From Rhyzopertha dominica (lineage: Eukaryota; Arthropoda; Insecta; Coleoptera; Bostrichidae): DNA of 64,000 nt. Every line of letters starts with the position of its first letter. The stretch's first letter is position 1. Position numbers and translations under genes: made by a program. Shown one piece after another: positions 1-9,839 of the stretch. The notes under the pieces were generated by a model, which did not search any database, was not told the origin of the DNA, and saw only the letters and a program-made list of their open reading frames with translations. The stretch is from NCBI GenBank assembly GCA_025024175.1, contig QCXZ01000041.1:9667786-9731785 (forward strand), written 5' to 3'.

Positions 1-1349
1 TAGATGGTTGCGGGTTTCACAAATGGCCAAAAAGGCGTACAAGTAGTTCTCAGAAATATTTAAATCTAATCTATAAGTATTAAGAAAGAAGATAACCATA
101 TGGTACAAAGATGCTTTAGCTAAGTATTAACCAAAAAGTAAAAAATACATTTCATAAACTCCTAAGATTAATAACAGTTTTCTGCAAAACTAATTTACAG
201 TTTCAAGCTCGATTCATTATCTTTTTTATTAACATTTTCAAATTCCGGTTACTTTCGGTTATCCAGGAAGTTGATTTAAATGAAACACCCTGTATAATGT
301 AGCATTTTTGGTATCATCGTGAAATTTAGTTACCATTTTGCCTATAGCACATGTGGTCACAGAGAAACGGTTTCGGCCTCACCTATGTTAATTCCACTAA
401 TAAATACTAATAAATACCGCAAAGTAAACAGCAAATAGAATAACAACATTGACACTGGCCAATGTAATGAAATTTTAAAATGAAAATAAATGTTATGTGA
501 TACGCAGAAACGCCATGCACAGGTTCAACTATAAGTGTCCTAGGGTAAAAGTAGGTCAGCAAATACATATACATCGTTTGGTTTAAGTGTACATCATTTT
601 ACAAAATATCTAGTCCCAGCTTACCCACTTATACACAGTAGTTTTCCTCTATAATATGCTGTGTCATTTGCAAAGAATCTCCCACGGTGAACAGGCAAAT
701 TAAAATAGTTTTACTACAAAGCATAAAGCTATTGCCTAATTTTAAATCTGAGGTCAACATTCAACAAATGCTCAATTTTTGGCAAAGTTATGTTATAATA
801 TTATGGTATTAATAGACGGAGGAATGACTAATCTAATATAAACAGCAACGACGGAATGGGCGAGATGAAAATCGCATTAAAACAATATACTACATCTGCG
901 CATCGTCCTCTTTAAGAAAAATATTAAAATAGTACACTTAAGAAGTGGAATCATCCAGAAATAATGTAAAAACTAAGATTTGGTTCTTAAAACAATTACT
1001 TATTTTTATAAAATATTTTTTCGTAATAAACATGATCAGAAAGGAATTAATCGAAAAAAAAACATCAGGAAAAAGTTTTTGTCAGTAATCAGTTAATTAC
1101 AGCATTAAATAACACACTGAATGCATATCCTCTGTGTAACTAATTAATTGTTGCTGAAGGGACAAAAAAACTAGATTTCAGGATGTAAGGACAGTCATAT
1201 TGAAAAATAACCTTTCTGTATGATTCGACCACATTAAAAACTAATAGCTCAAAACAATGAAATTGTTCTTTCCAAAAATATAAATCATTTCACGCAGATC
1301 ATGTAGTATTCGTCTGTTTCACAAGTCTTTCACTGTTTATGTAAATATA
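1..1349. other. AT-rich intergenic or intronic DNA
   Basis: No gene is supported here. A short decayed repeat end at about 230-298 (reading toward ACACCCTGTATA) resembles the segment at 18230-18300, including the CCGGTTA and AACTTCC or GGAAGTT words, so it is probably the end of a mariner-type MITE. The rest is AT-rich with no coding or structural signal that I can see. Confidence 0.5.
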
Positions 1350-3012
1350 CAGGGTCGCTACAAAGTGTGGAACCAGCAGAATATTTCAGGTTCTAATCGA
1401 CCGATTTTTCTGAAATTGTGCTTAGGTCTATGAGTAATTAAAATGTATTTTCTGGAATTTTTTTACCTCCGTGTAAGCTCTCGTTTCTGAGATATGGGCG
1501 CAAGTTGCATTTTTTACATGGCAATAGGGATCAAAAGGCACATCATTGAAAAGGATATTTTTCCTGATTTCAATAATGTTGCGTTGAGAAAAGCGTAAAT
1601 ACCATAATTGCGCCTGACAAAGAATGAAAAGAATGACCGGTGATAATTTTCGTCTATACTTTGATCAATTTAGTGCTAATTGGACACCCAAAGAGTAAAA
1701 AAGAAAAACATGATTCCGTGAAAAATGCTGTATTTTTTTCAGATTTAGATTACAGAAGATGCTCAAAATGTTGAGAAAAGTGTTCCGTACAACAGCGTCC
1801 TCTCACTCACCGTATTAGCAGAAGATCTGTTCAGAAAATTTTGAAAAAAGAGAAGTTTCATCCATACAAAATTCACTTATTACGGGAATTGAACGAAGAT
1901 GATTTCGATCGTAGGATAGAATTTTGCGAAACTGCTATGAACATGATAGATGAAGATAAAAACATTTTGAATTTGATTATGTTTTCTGAAGAAGCAACTT
2001 TTTGCCGCAATGGTAATGTGAATAGACATAATTGCAGATATTGGTCGGACACAAATCTACATTGGATGGAACAAGTCCACACACAACACGCTCAGAATAT
2101 GAATGTCTAGTGTGGTATTATCGGTGAGCACATTATAGTGCCATTTTTCATCAATGGAAATTTGAATGCGGTCAAGTATTTACAGTTCTTGCGAGAACAC
2201 ATTATACCAGAACTTATTCGCCTGTTCCCTAATCGTGAAAATGCTGCACGTCCTTCTGAACAGATATGGTTTCAGCAAGATGGTGCACCAGCCCATTTTG
2301 CTGTCAACGTTCGTAGATATTTGAATGCGATATTTCCAAACAGATGGATTGGTAGGCGCGGAACGATAGAATGACCAGTATGTTCCCCTGATTTGACGTC
2401 GCTTAATTTTTTCCTGTGGGGGTATCTGAAAAATCGTATTTATACTGATCGGCCACATAATGCAGAAAATCTAAAAGGCCGAATCAGGGCAGAAATTTAG
2501 AACTTACCTCCAAATATGCTACAAAGAACATTAGAAACTTTTTAAGGCTGCCAGGAAGCAAATGGGGAACATTTTGAGCATCTTCTGTAATGTAGATCTG
2601 AAAAAATACAGCATTTTTAAGGAATCATGTTTTTCTTTTTTACTTTTTGGGTATCCGATTCGCAATAAATTAATCAAAGTAGACGAAAATTATCACCAGT
2701 CAAGGAAAAATGGTAATACCTGGCTATTTGGTACTGTTTAGCGATAAAGAAAATTGTGTTCATTCTTTTCGTTCTTTGTCAGGCTCATTTGCGCTATTTG
2801 CACTTTTCTCAATTCAGAAGCAATAAATTGTACAAGTGTAACATATTTTTGAAATAAAAAAATATCCTTTTTAATAATGTGCCTTTTGACTCCCCCTTAA
2901 CATTAAAAAAGCAACTTGCGCCCATATCTCGGAAACGAGAGCTGACACGGAGTTGAAAAAATTCCAGAAAATGTATTTTAATTACCCATAGGCCTCAAGC
3001 TGAAAAACTTAA
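1350..3012 (+). mobile_element. Mariner/IS630-type DNA transposon with very long inverted arms
   Basis: The left end starts CAGGGTCGCTAC directly after a TA dinucleotide (1348-1349), as expected for Tc1/mariner insertion. The sequence from 1350 to about 1772 is matched in inverted orientation by about 2569-3012: the words ATCTCGGAAACGAGAGCT, AATCATGTTTTTC and CGAAAATTATCACC recur as reverse complements with some divergence. The right arm breaks down at about 3000-3012, so its outermost roughly 60 bp are lost. Between the arms lies a transposase relic. The inner limit of the arms includes the end of the transposase reading frame, so the left arm is an inverted copy of the 3' end. The element cannot be autonomous. 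Confidence 0.85.
1787..2590 (+). pseudogene. Mariner/IS630-family transposase, N-terminus missing, four nonsense codons
   Basis: One frame of 268 codons reads through without a frameshift but has stops at 2108 (TAG), 2372 (TGA), 2498 (TAG) and 2543 (TAA). The order of motifs is that of insect DDE_3-type transposases: a helix 'KKEKFHPYKIH', first acidic site 'FSEEATF' (family members usually have Asp where Glu stands here), 'NRHNCRYWS', 'CGIIGEHII', second acidic site 'FQQDGAPAH', 'FPNRWIGRRG', third acidic site 'SPDLTS' with 36 codons between the second and third acidic residues, then 'FFLWGYLKNR' and a C-terminal 'EHFEHLL'. The stops at 2108 and 2372 sit where relatives have Trp (TGG). The DNA-binding N-terminal half is absent and replaced by the inverted left arm. 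It is a dead copy. Confidence 0.85.
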
Positions 3013-4458
3013 TATTTGACAATTGCGTTTTCAGACATTGTTTAATGAGGAAGGTCGCAACATAGTATACTAAAATGAAATTTGAATCGAGAACAATATA
3101 AAAGTCACGAGNTGTTGAGAGAACTTCTCCAAGACGCTAATTAACTTTCTGTAGTGCACTTACGAGTGAAGAGTATAGTCAAATAAACAGGAAAAACTTT
3201 AAAACGGGCTCGTTACCCAAATTTATCACTTACTTCTTGAAGACAAAAAACAAGTAATTCTTGTCTACTGGCTTCTATTGGCGCAAGTTAATTAAATTGA
3301 TTACTTGCCCAGTTTTGATTATAAATGATCTTAATATTTTTTAATATTATTACAGGGGATTTATAAAACTGACAAAGTCCAGAACTGCAGATGGGCTTCA
3401 AGCTGTTTGTTGCTAAAATAGAAAATTATTTCTTTTGTATCTACCTAAATGGCATCCTTAAGTCGAAGAAAACCTGTGTTGCATAACTTCATTGAAAGAA
3501 ACTTTGCATCCATAATCCCTTGTTTCACATCATCGTCTCCTGACAGCCGCAACGTGTTCAAGCTCGCATATGAAGTTAACAAACACGCAAACTTAATTTG
3601 CCGCATGCTTAGCATATATAGGTGTCGTCGGTTGCAAGTTTCCGCCGCAAGGGTGTTGTGTGAATTTTACATTGCGCGGTTTACATCCCCCAAAACGCTC
3701 TCGAGTTGTCCTAATTACGTTTATGCTTTGCTTAATTAAGGCAGCTATTAATACGTCGGTCGCCTGCATTCCAGGATTGTTTCTCCGTTTCGGTCCCATC
3801 GATTCCTTCGTAGCATTTGGCGGATTGCTCGACGCGATTAATGCGCCGTGATTCACGTCCGCCATACATTATTTTGGTACCTGGTCGTTTTCGTCATTTT
3901 TTGGCATCGATTGCTTTCCAGTCCGGCGACAAAAATTAATTGGATTGTATTCTGGGCATGTTTCCGTGTGGGCTGATGACGTTGCGGGTCATTACAAAGC
4001 CGCGTTGGCTTTTCCAAAACAGGCTTCGGAAATTAAATTAAAGTGAAAAATATCTTTGGGTGCTATATGTAAAATTTGATAATAGCATTTTTTTACCTTT
4101 CAGCTTTGCCAAAATGTTTCAAATTTTCATATTAATCTTATTTAAAAACGTCCTCAAGTGTTTATTTTGATGCTTAATAAAAATGTTAGTGCAAGCGTGC
4201 TCTTTAGAAAGCTCATATATAGTTGAAACCGGTTGTTGTTGTTGTGAAGTTATTAACCTGAGCGTGTTTCCCAGTTTTGGGAGAGTCCCCATATCAATAT
4301 AAAATAAAAACGCAATGTTGGACTCGATTCGGCCGACTTAAAAAAAATAAATTCCTAATTAAGACATCATACGATGATTCGTTTTAAATCTTATGTTTAC
4401 AAATAAATGTTTTAAAGCCTTTTCTCCACGAAAACGTAACTCTTCTTCTACAGTTTAA
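3013..4458. other. Non-repetitive stretch with a CpG-richer core (3530-4020)
   Basis: No gene recognised. The 3530-4020 part is much richer in CpG than its surroundings and contains several ATTA/TAATTA homeodomain-type core words (for example at about 3708 and 3733). Short ORFs overlap here on both strands but show no family motif. It could be conserved non-coding DNA or an unrecognised exon of the neighbouring gene. There is no direct proof of either. Confidence 0.35.
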
Positions 4459-4459
4459 C

Positions 4460-5370
4460 ATGGAAAATTTTGAACAGCAGGTAGCGATAAACAGTTTTCA
4501 GTTTAAGCCAAAATGTTGGTATAGGTACGTAGTTGACGCTTTTGTTATTTGGCCCCACGGTATAGAAGAGTTGAGTAGGTTTCTAAATCATTTGTACAGT
4601 CAAAATCCTGACATAAAATTTACTTTAGAACTAGAAAGCAATGGTAGCTTACCTTTCTTGGATGTCCAAATGTAAAGAATAAACACTGGACAGTTAGGAC
4701 ACAAGATTTACAGAACACCAACACACACACAGACAGATATTTACATGCCACATCTCACCACCCTCCCTCTGAAAAGAATGGTCTTATAATGACGTTATTT
4801 GTTAGAGCACAAAGGATATCAGACGAAAGTCCTTTACAAAAAGAAATATATCATCTTAAATCAGCGCTAGTGAGAAATGGTTATAGCAATAAGAATATTT
4901 GGTCAGTTTTTAATAAAAGTGCTCATCCAAATCAAGTAAATTCTCAGCCAGGACAAAGTAAATTGAAGTTGAGTTTGCCTTATGAACAAGGCCTTTCGGA
5001 AAAATTAAAGAGGATGCTTAGAAAACACGATATTTTAGTTGCTGATAGTTCATATAATAGTTTTGATAAAATTTTAAGTTCTGCTAAAGATAAAGTACAT
5101 TTAGAGAGTAAAGGTGTTTACAAAATTACATGTTCTTGAGGCAAGTGTTACGTAGGTCGAACTAAAAGAAAAGTAGGTACGCGCTTGAAAGAACACATAC
5201 GTGCTACTAGCAACAGATAGATAAATCTTCCGCAGCTGAACACTCATATTTGACTAAACACATGATTGACTTTGATAAAACAAAAGCTTTACATAGAGAA
5301 AAATATTATCACAAACGTCCGATAAAAGAAGCTATAGAAATTTGTAGGAATTCTATAATAATTTTAATAA
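4460..5370 (+). pseudogene. PLE reverse transcriptase C-terminus plus GIY-YIG endonuclease, family A
   Basis: In order: 'KPKCWYRYVVDAFVIWPHG', which is the RT catalytic block but with YVVD where YVDD is expected, so one catalytic Asp is lost; 'IKFTLELESNGSLPFLDV'; 'LGHKIYRTPTHT'; then after a frameshift near 4785 'ISDESPLQKEI' and the GIY-YIG core 'GVYKITCS', a TGA stop at 5137-5139 at a Cys position, and 'GKCYVGRTKRKVGTRLKEH'. A further frameshift near 5218 precedes 'EHSYLTKHMIDFDKTK'. The intact minus-strand paralogue at 33815..34222 gives the undisturbed reading of this part. In PLEs this protein does target-primed reverse transcription with its own endonuclease; this copy cannot. Confidence 0.88.
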
Positions 5371-5547
5371 GGATTGTGGAAATTATGAGTTAGGTGACAT
5401 TTGGAAGGCTATTTTGTAGTTATCTTTTTCCATTTTTTCGTCGTTAGGTTCTTTTTTATCAGGTTGGCAAGTTGTTTCTATGACGTCTCGCTTCCTTGGT
5501 GATTTGTTTATTTACTTTCAAAATTTTGTTTGAATTTGTGTCCTTTG

Positions 5548-5590
5548 TCCTTGACAAATATTACTGGTGTAATCGAAACGTCAGATTTAT
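5548..5590 (+). ncRNA. Hammerhead-like motif in PLE-A terminal repeat (decayed core)
   Basis: UUGACAA, then a hairpin (ATTAC...GTAAT) and GAAACGTC. Compared with the hammerhead core CUGANGA, C3 reads U and G8 reads A, while U4, G5, A6, A9 and GAA are kept. The same order occurs in the other family A repeats. It is probably inactive. Confidence 0.5.
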
Positions 5591-5690
5591 AACCTTTTGT
5601 CAGTGTTTTCAAGAGACAGCGATCTTTCCGAGAAAATATTATATAATATTATGGACGCTGAAAGCATTCACCCTCGTATGTAAAAACTTC

Positions 5691-6929
5691 GATAAATGTT
5701 ATTAGTGGTAGATAAGTAACAGAATAGCATCCCTTTTTTGTACCGCCTTCGTCCGTCGCCATATCTAGCAAATTGATAACGTGTTTGAATTGAACTACTA
5801 TTATTTGAATGCCTTAATTAAAGTAAAATGTTGATGCACCTTTTTGCATAATGTTGCTCTTGTAGATATAATATTCACTATGGAATGATATTGTTGACGG
5901 AAATATTGAACACCTTTTGAATATAAACTCTTTTAATATAGCTACCCTCAATTTATTTTAACTTTATTGCTGCTTCTAAGCGAATCCTTTAAATAGACTA
6001 TCGTTTTTCAACTTCTAATGCTTTAATAAAGATGTCGACAATATTCATTTACTCATAAGCTAATAGATGTATTTAACTTTCAGCAAACAAAGCTGCCTCT
6101 AGTACAATACAGTTAGTACTCCCAAAATATTCTGACGCGCATCTCAACTTAGTGATCCGGTCTATGAGTAAATTATCAGTAGTTGTAAAATTGATTTTGG
6201 CTAATACTTGATGGATCTTCTAAACAGAGAGTATTTCGCTCTAGCCATAAGCACATTGTTTGTACCAACTAAAGTGACCAACAATTTTGTGAAAAAAGTG
6301 ATGGGAAATAAAAAAATCATTTTGTACAAATGGGAAATCTAGTGAACTCATAATAAACAAGCAAGTCTAATGATGCAATGGGTCCCCTACACGACTACTC
6401 CATACCATTGGATTTACTCTGCATTGAAAAGTACAAAGTATGTATTTTTTTTCATAACTTTGTCCTATCTCATATTCATTTCTTCAACATGTTCTTTAGC
6501 ATGTTCCTTTGTGTAGTTTAATATTCCTTTCATTGCTATTAAATATCATAAAGGTTTAAATTCATCGGGAGTATCTGTATTGTAACAATAAATCAAGAAA
6601 ACATTTAATAACGGCTATTTAGTGATGAATCAAAAGCTAATTGTTCACAAGTAACTACCAGGACTTTTGTAATAGAAAAAAAGCAATCTTTAACAAATAA
6701 TAATTCTTATTTCTTAATTAAGTGGGTAACTTAAAACAAGTTCCAAGTATCCCCACAAGAAAATAATTTAATATCCACAATGATTGAAAAAAAGTGTACA
6801 GAAGATTCGTAGTAATAGTATTATGTAATGTGTTATCATAACCCACACTCTCACTCTTACAGCTTACCAACCAAAATTGAGTTAAAAATAAAGTCAATTA
6901 CAATCTGTTGTTTCTCTCTGCAGAAACTT
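5691..6929. other. AT-rich stretch, nothing recognised
   Basis: No open frame with a recognisable motif, no terminal inverted repeats and no tRNA-like fold were seen. The base composition is uniformly AT-rich. It is probably decayed repeat or intronic filler. Confidence 0.5.
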
Positions 6930-7135
6930 CGTCTCATGAATTTAAGACAAAATATAAGGATTGTCAACAAACAATGATTTCCAACAGCAGTTGTCTAAAT
7001 TACATTAGAAAAAAATTGTAACGGCCTTAAGCTGCAGTCTTGCGGAACTCCAGAAGAGGACATAAAAGTTTTAGGTACATGGGGCTGTGTCTTACTTGTC
7101 TTAACCACTTATTTCTAATGGTGTTTCACTTAACA
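6930..7135 (-). pseudogene. Remnant of a LINE reverse transcriptase
   Basis: On the minus strand the segment around 7020-7070 reads 'SSSGVPQDCSLRP', which resembles the GVPQGS-x-LGP block of Jockey/CR1-type reverse transcriptases. The following DNA gives only scattered similarity to the next RT blocks. The copy is very old and short and cannot be assigned to a clade. Chance similarity is possible, but the motif order is typical of the other LINE remnants in this window. Confidence 0.4.
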
Positions 7136-7146
7136 TATTGTTTTCC

Positions 7147-7241
7147 GGCTGGTTCCCATATTGCTTGTTTGGTCTTGACATTCCGACACTCATATCGGTG
7201 TCTTCCTCAGAAGTAGCTCTGAAACAACGTGGGAACTAGCC
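7147..7241 (-). ncRNA. Stand-alone hammerhead-like motif with long outer stem
   Basis: Minus strand: an outer 12-nt stem with one mismatch (GGCTAGTTCCCA pairing with TGGGAACCAGCC) encloses CTT-CTGAGGA, a hairpin GACAC...GTGTC, then GGAATGTC followed by AAG, which can pair with CTT as inner helix I. The core matches CUGANGA, but the GAAA element reads GGAA (A13 to G). There is no GIY-YIG or RT of a PLE next to it, so it is a solo terminal repeat or a retrozyme-like unit. Confidence 0.55.
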
Positions 7242-7493
7242 CGAGAAACTAAAATGTAATCGACACAACTACGAAGGTCTTCAAACTAAAATATGGTGTT
7301 TCACTTATTTAGTGATTTAGAAATTATCTCTGTCTCATCATTTGCAGCTATTTCATCTTAGAAAGTAGTTGACGTCTTTTAATATACGTAATACTTTAGA
7401 CTTGTCCTTCAGTATTACTTTAAAAGAACGTGCTTTTGATCGCCCTGATTTCCTAATCCGGATGACTATCAAATATGAAATATAGATGAAAGT

Positions 7494-7858
7494 ACAGGGT
7501 TTTTATAAATGATTCATGCATCCAGGGCGCGTATGGAAATTATCGATTAAATAANTTTGCCGCCTCTCAGCAAAGTGACGTATACTTGTCATCTGTCGAG
7601 TTTTTAATTATTTGATATATTTTAATATGAGAAAACGCCTGGGAGTGTGTATTTTCAACATATTCTGTTGTGTTTAGTGGAATAATTAACTTTAAGGTTG
7701 CAGAGGGCCCACGTTTCAGAGCTGTGGTGTGGCATTGATCTGCAACCTTCACTACTATCGCCGTGCATATTGTATCTTGGCAGAAGTTACAAAAAAGCGG
7801 CGCAAAGAATTCAGAAATCAACGTCGCCGTGTTGCATGATCATTTATAGAGGCCCTGT
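7494..7858 (+). mobile_element. MITE copy 1 (about 365 bp)
   Basis: The ends are imperfect inverted repeats: left CAGGGTTTTTATAAATGA, right the complement of CAGGGCCTCTATAAATGA, followed on both sides by a TGATCATGCA-like word. The interior has no transposase. The short ORF on the minus strand is not coding in appearance. The second copy at 22622-23470 is in the opposite orientation. A TA precedes the left end, but I do not see a clean target duplication on the right. Confidence 0.7.
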
Positions 7859-8443
7859 TTACTAGACCTAATTCCGTAGTACAATGGAACAAGTATCTTA
7901 AAAGCAGTGCAGTTAAGATATACTGAACTACTCTAAACGTCTACAATCGCAATATTTACTACGATGGATAAGAACTACCAGAAATTTGTTTTTGCTTTTC
8001 GAAAACTTAAACTTTGACGTTGACAGTTGAAGTTAAACGCAAAAATGAATTATAGAATGGATACTATATCAGTGATCTATAATTAAGTTCTGAGCAGGGC
8101 TTGAAACATTTATAATGACACGGAATGGCAACAATCCTTTGTTATTGTCGAAACAGTGCGTGGGACTTAATAGAATGAATCGGAAATGTTGTACATATAC
8201 GAAGAACTTTAGAAAACTCCACCATCACGAATTACACTTAAGCTAATTGCAAAACCTTTTCGCCCATCCTCGAATTCTCGAGGCCGCATCCGACCCTCCG
8301 CCAAGGCGGATTTTTCGTAGCGTAAACCAAGGGAGCCGCTGCGATCGATATCAGGCGTCGTTTCTTCCTCCTGCTGTTGCAGGAGNGGAATGGCGGATGG
8401 GACTTTCGACCGTGAGACAGCCGCTAAGTGTCGCCTTTTGCAG
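7859..8443. other. Presumed intron upstream of the homeobox exon
   Basis: No exon upstream of the acceptor is recognisable. From about 8270 the sequence becomes GC-richer. Pyrimidine-rich tracts (TTTCTTCCTCCTGCTGTTGC at about 8369, and TCGCCTTTTGCAG ending at 8443) precede two AG acceptors. Only the second joins correctly to the conserved protein. One N occurs at 8386. Confidence 0.55.
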
Positions 8444-8640
8444 GTGGATTGCCTTACAAGGTCTACCCCGGCCATGACGGCGTGCTCACCGAGAAAAGAA
8501 AGCAGCGGAGGATAAGGACGACGTTCACCTCGGCGCAGCTGAAGGAGCTCGAGAGGGCCTTCCAGGAGACGCACTATCCCGACATATACACCAGGGAGGA
8601 GATCGCCATGAAAATTGATCTGACGGAAGCCAGGGTACAG
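8444..8640 (+). CDS. Phox2: Internal exon of a PHOX2-type paired-class homeobox transcription factor
   Basis: The exon is bounded by TTTTGCAG at 8436-8443 and GTAAGAGT from 8641. It starts in phase 1 and ends in phase 0. After '[19 protein letters not shown]' come homeodomain residues 1-46, beginning [20 protein letters not shown] and ending DLTEARVQ, with L16, F20 and L40 in place. The intron falls between residues 46 and 47, just before the WFQN motif, the classical position in paired-class genes. The PYK...H.G...[22 protein letters not shown] signature matches vertebrate PHOX2A/B and their insect orthologue (PHDP in Drosophila) better than Aristaless or Pph13 types. Exon size (197 nt) and phases resemble PHOX2 exon 2. 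It encodes a nuclear DNA-binding protein used in neuronal specification in animals. The first and third exons were not found in the window. Confidence 0.9.
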
Positions 8641-9043
8641 GTAAGAGTTAAAAAATTAAGGACGGATAATATTTTGAACTTTTTTTTGCTTGCATTATTC
8701 TAATTTGTAGCATAAAAATGCTTTATTGGTCGGTTACCTTATATGCTGGGGTTACGAGCTAAATAAAGCTTATGATGTTGATTGCTCTTAACATTTATTT
8801 CTGCTAACATTTTGTGGTTAATTAGCCACTTTATCGAAGCTTTAACACAAGAAAATTGTCAATATAGTAAAACGTTAAAAACAAACTTACCTATGTATCT
8901 TTTTATTCTTCGAATCGTCAAACCACATGAATAACATCTCAACCGGAATTGATTGTTAAATGTCAAACAGTTTGGCTTGTGTGTTTATTGGATGTTATAC
9001 TAGTAGCAGCCATTCAACTCTAATAAGGTGATCGATGACAGAT
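8641..9043. other. Start of the downstream intron
   Basis: A GTAAGAG donor opens the intron. The sequence then becomes AT-rich with no further open coding segment. No exon starting with the expected V-W-F-Q-N continuation of the homeodomain was found here or later in the window. Confidence 0.6.
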
Positions 9044-9470
9044 TACAACATGCTATTCACCAAAAACTATCTGTTGTTAAAAATCTAATTTTCAGAGCAT
9101 TTACACTAAGTCATCCTGTTTTTCACAGTAACAACAGAAAGGAATGTAAATACTAATCCTAAAACACTAACTAATGAAATCTGCAGAACATAAAAAATTA
9201 AAACAACCTGATATGACATCCTACCATGCCACAAAGAAAAGGAAAAAGTGTTGTTCAATTTTCCTTCCACTGACGAGTTGCCAGTAGTAGTATACTAATA
9301 CTGAGCTTGGCTTGTTACAACACAAAACCAACAAGTAATTTCTTTTCAAAATTAAAAGACCAAATTAAAAAAGAAGAAGAAACTGTATACTCGGTTACAT
9401 GTAACATCTGCAGCAAAGTAGGTATATATATTGGACGAACTGAACAACATTTGGATATAGGAAAACCCTC
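9044..9470 (+). mobile_element. Penelope-like element fragment, family C
   Basis: Read in pieces: 'VVKNLIFRAFTLSHPVFHS' at about 9076-9132, the usual RT-to-endonuclease linker of PLEs, and, after a decayed region, 'SKLKDQIKKEEETVYSVTC' running into the GIY-YIG core 'NICSKVGIYIGRTEQHLDI' at about 9340-9458. The sequence then stops matching. Frame changes between the blocks make it a pseudogene. The wording differs from families A, B, D, E and F, so it is a separate PLE lineage. Confidence 0.7.
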
Positions 9471-9839
9471 GGAATAATTAACAGCAAGAATTCTAGGTCA
9501 AATTCCGGTTAATGTTTGATGTGGCATTACTGGGTCCAATATTCTAAGCCCATATATGTTATTTTAACATTTTAAAGCTGTGAACGTTGTCTCCTTTTTT
9601 ACAAAATGATCTTGAAAATACACGTCAAGACTTAAACTTGATGGTGCGCAAAATTATAGAATGCTTCCAATCTGACGGAGTATCACCTCGTAATTCGTGC
9701 AAGTAAGAATTTATCTTGAACAAATCTCTCCAGATTTATCTTTTTATTAAGAACTATAAAAGACAAAGTGTACATAACCAACTATGAAACAGTACATTAC
9801 TTAAGAGCGGTCGTTTTACAAGCTTTCGATGACAGGCTT
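9471..9839. other. Spacer between two PLE fragments
   Basis: AT-rich, with no confident motif. It may contain decayed upstream RT of the family B element that follows. Confidence 0.4.

Larger units (their letters stand above)
4459..5690 (+). mobile_element. Penelope-like retroelement, family A, copy 1 (5'-truncated)
   Basis: The fragment opens inside the reverse transcriptase at 'MENFEQQV' and runs through the catalytic block, a linker, a GIY-YIG endonuclease and a terminal repeat (about 5465-5682). The same terminal repeat occurs at 33515-33735 (-), 34391-34532 (+) and twice at 38805-39058. No upstream RT or 5' terminal repeat is present. Coding is disrupted, so this is a dead copy. Confidence 0.88.

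Noticed and set aside
3970..3985. CTGATGAC at 3972 as another hammerhead
   Set aside because: No hairpin and no GAAA follow within a suitable distance.
8247..8443. Upstream extension of the homeobox ORF (in-frame ATG at 8428 or another frame from 8247)
   Set aside because: The conserved PYK...EKRKQRR protein begins right after the AG at 8443, the phase matches PHOX2 genes, and the upstream codons have no similarity. It is intron.
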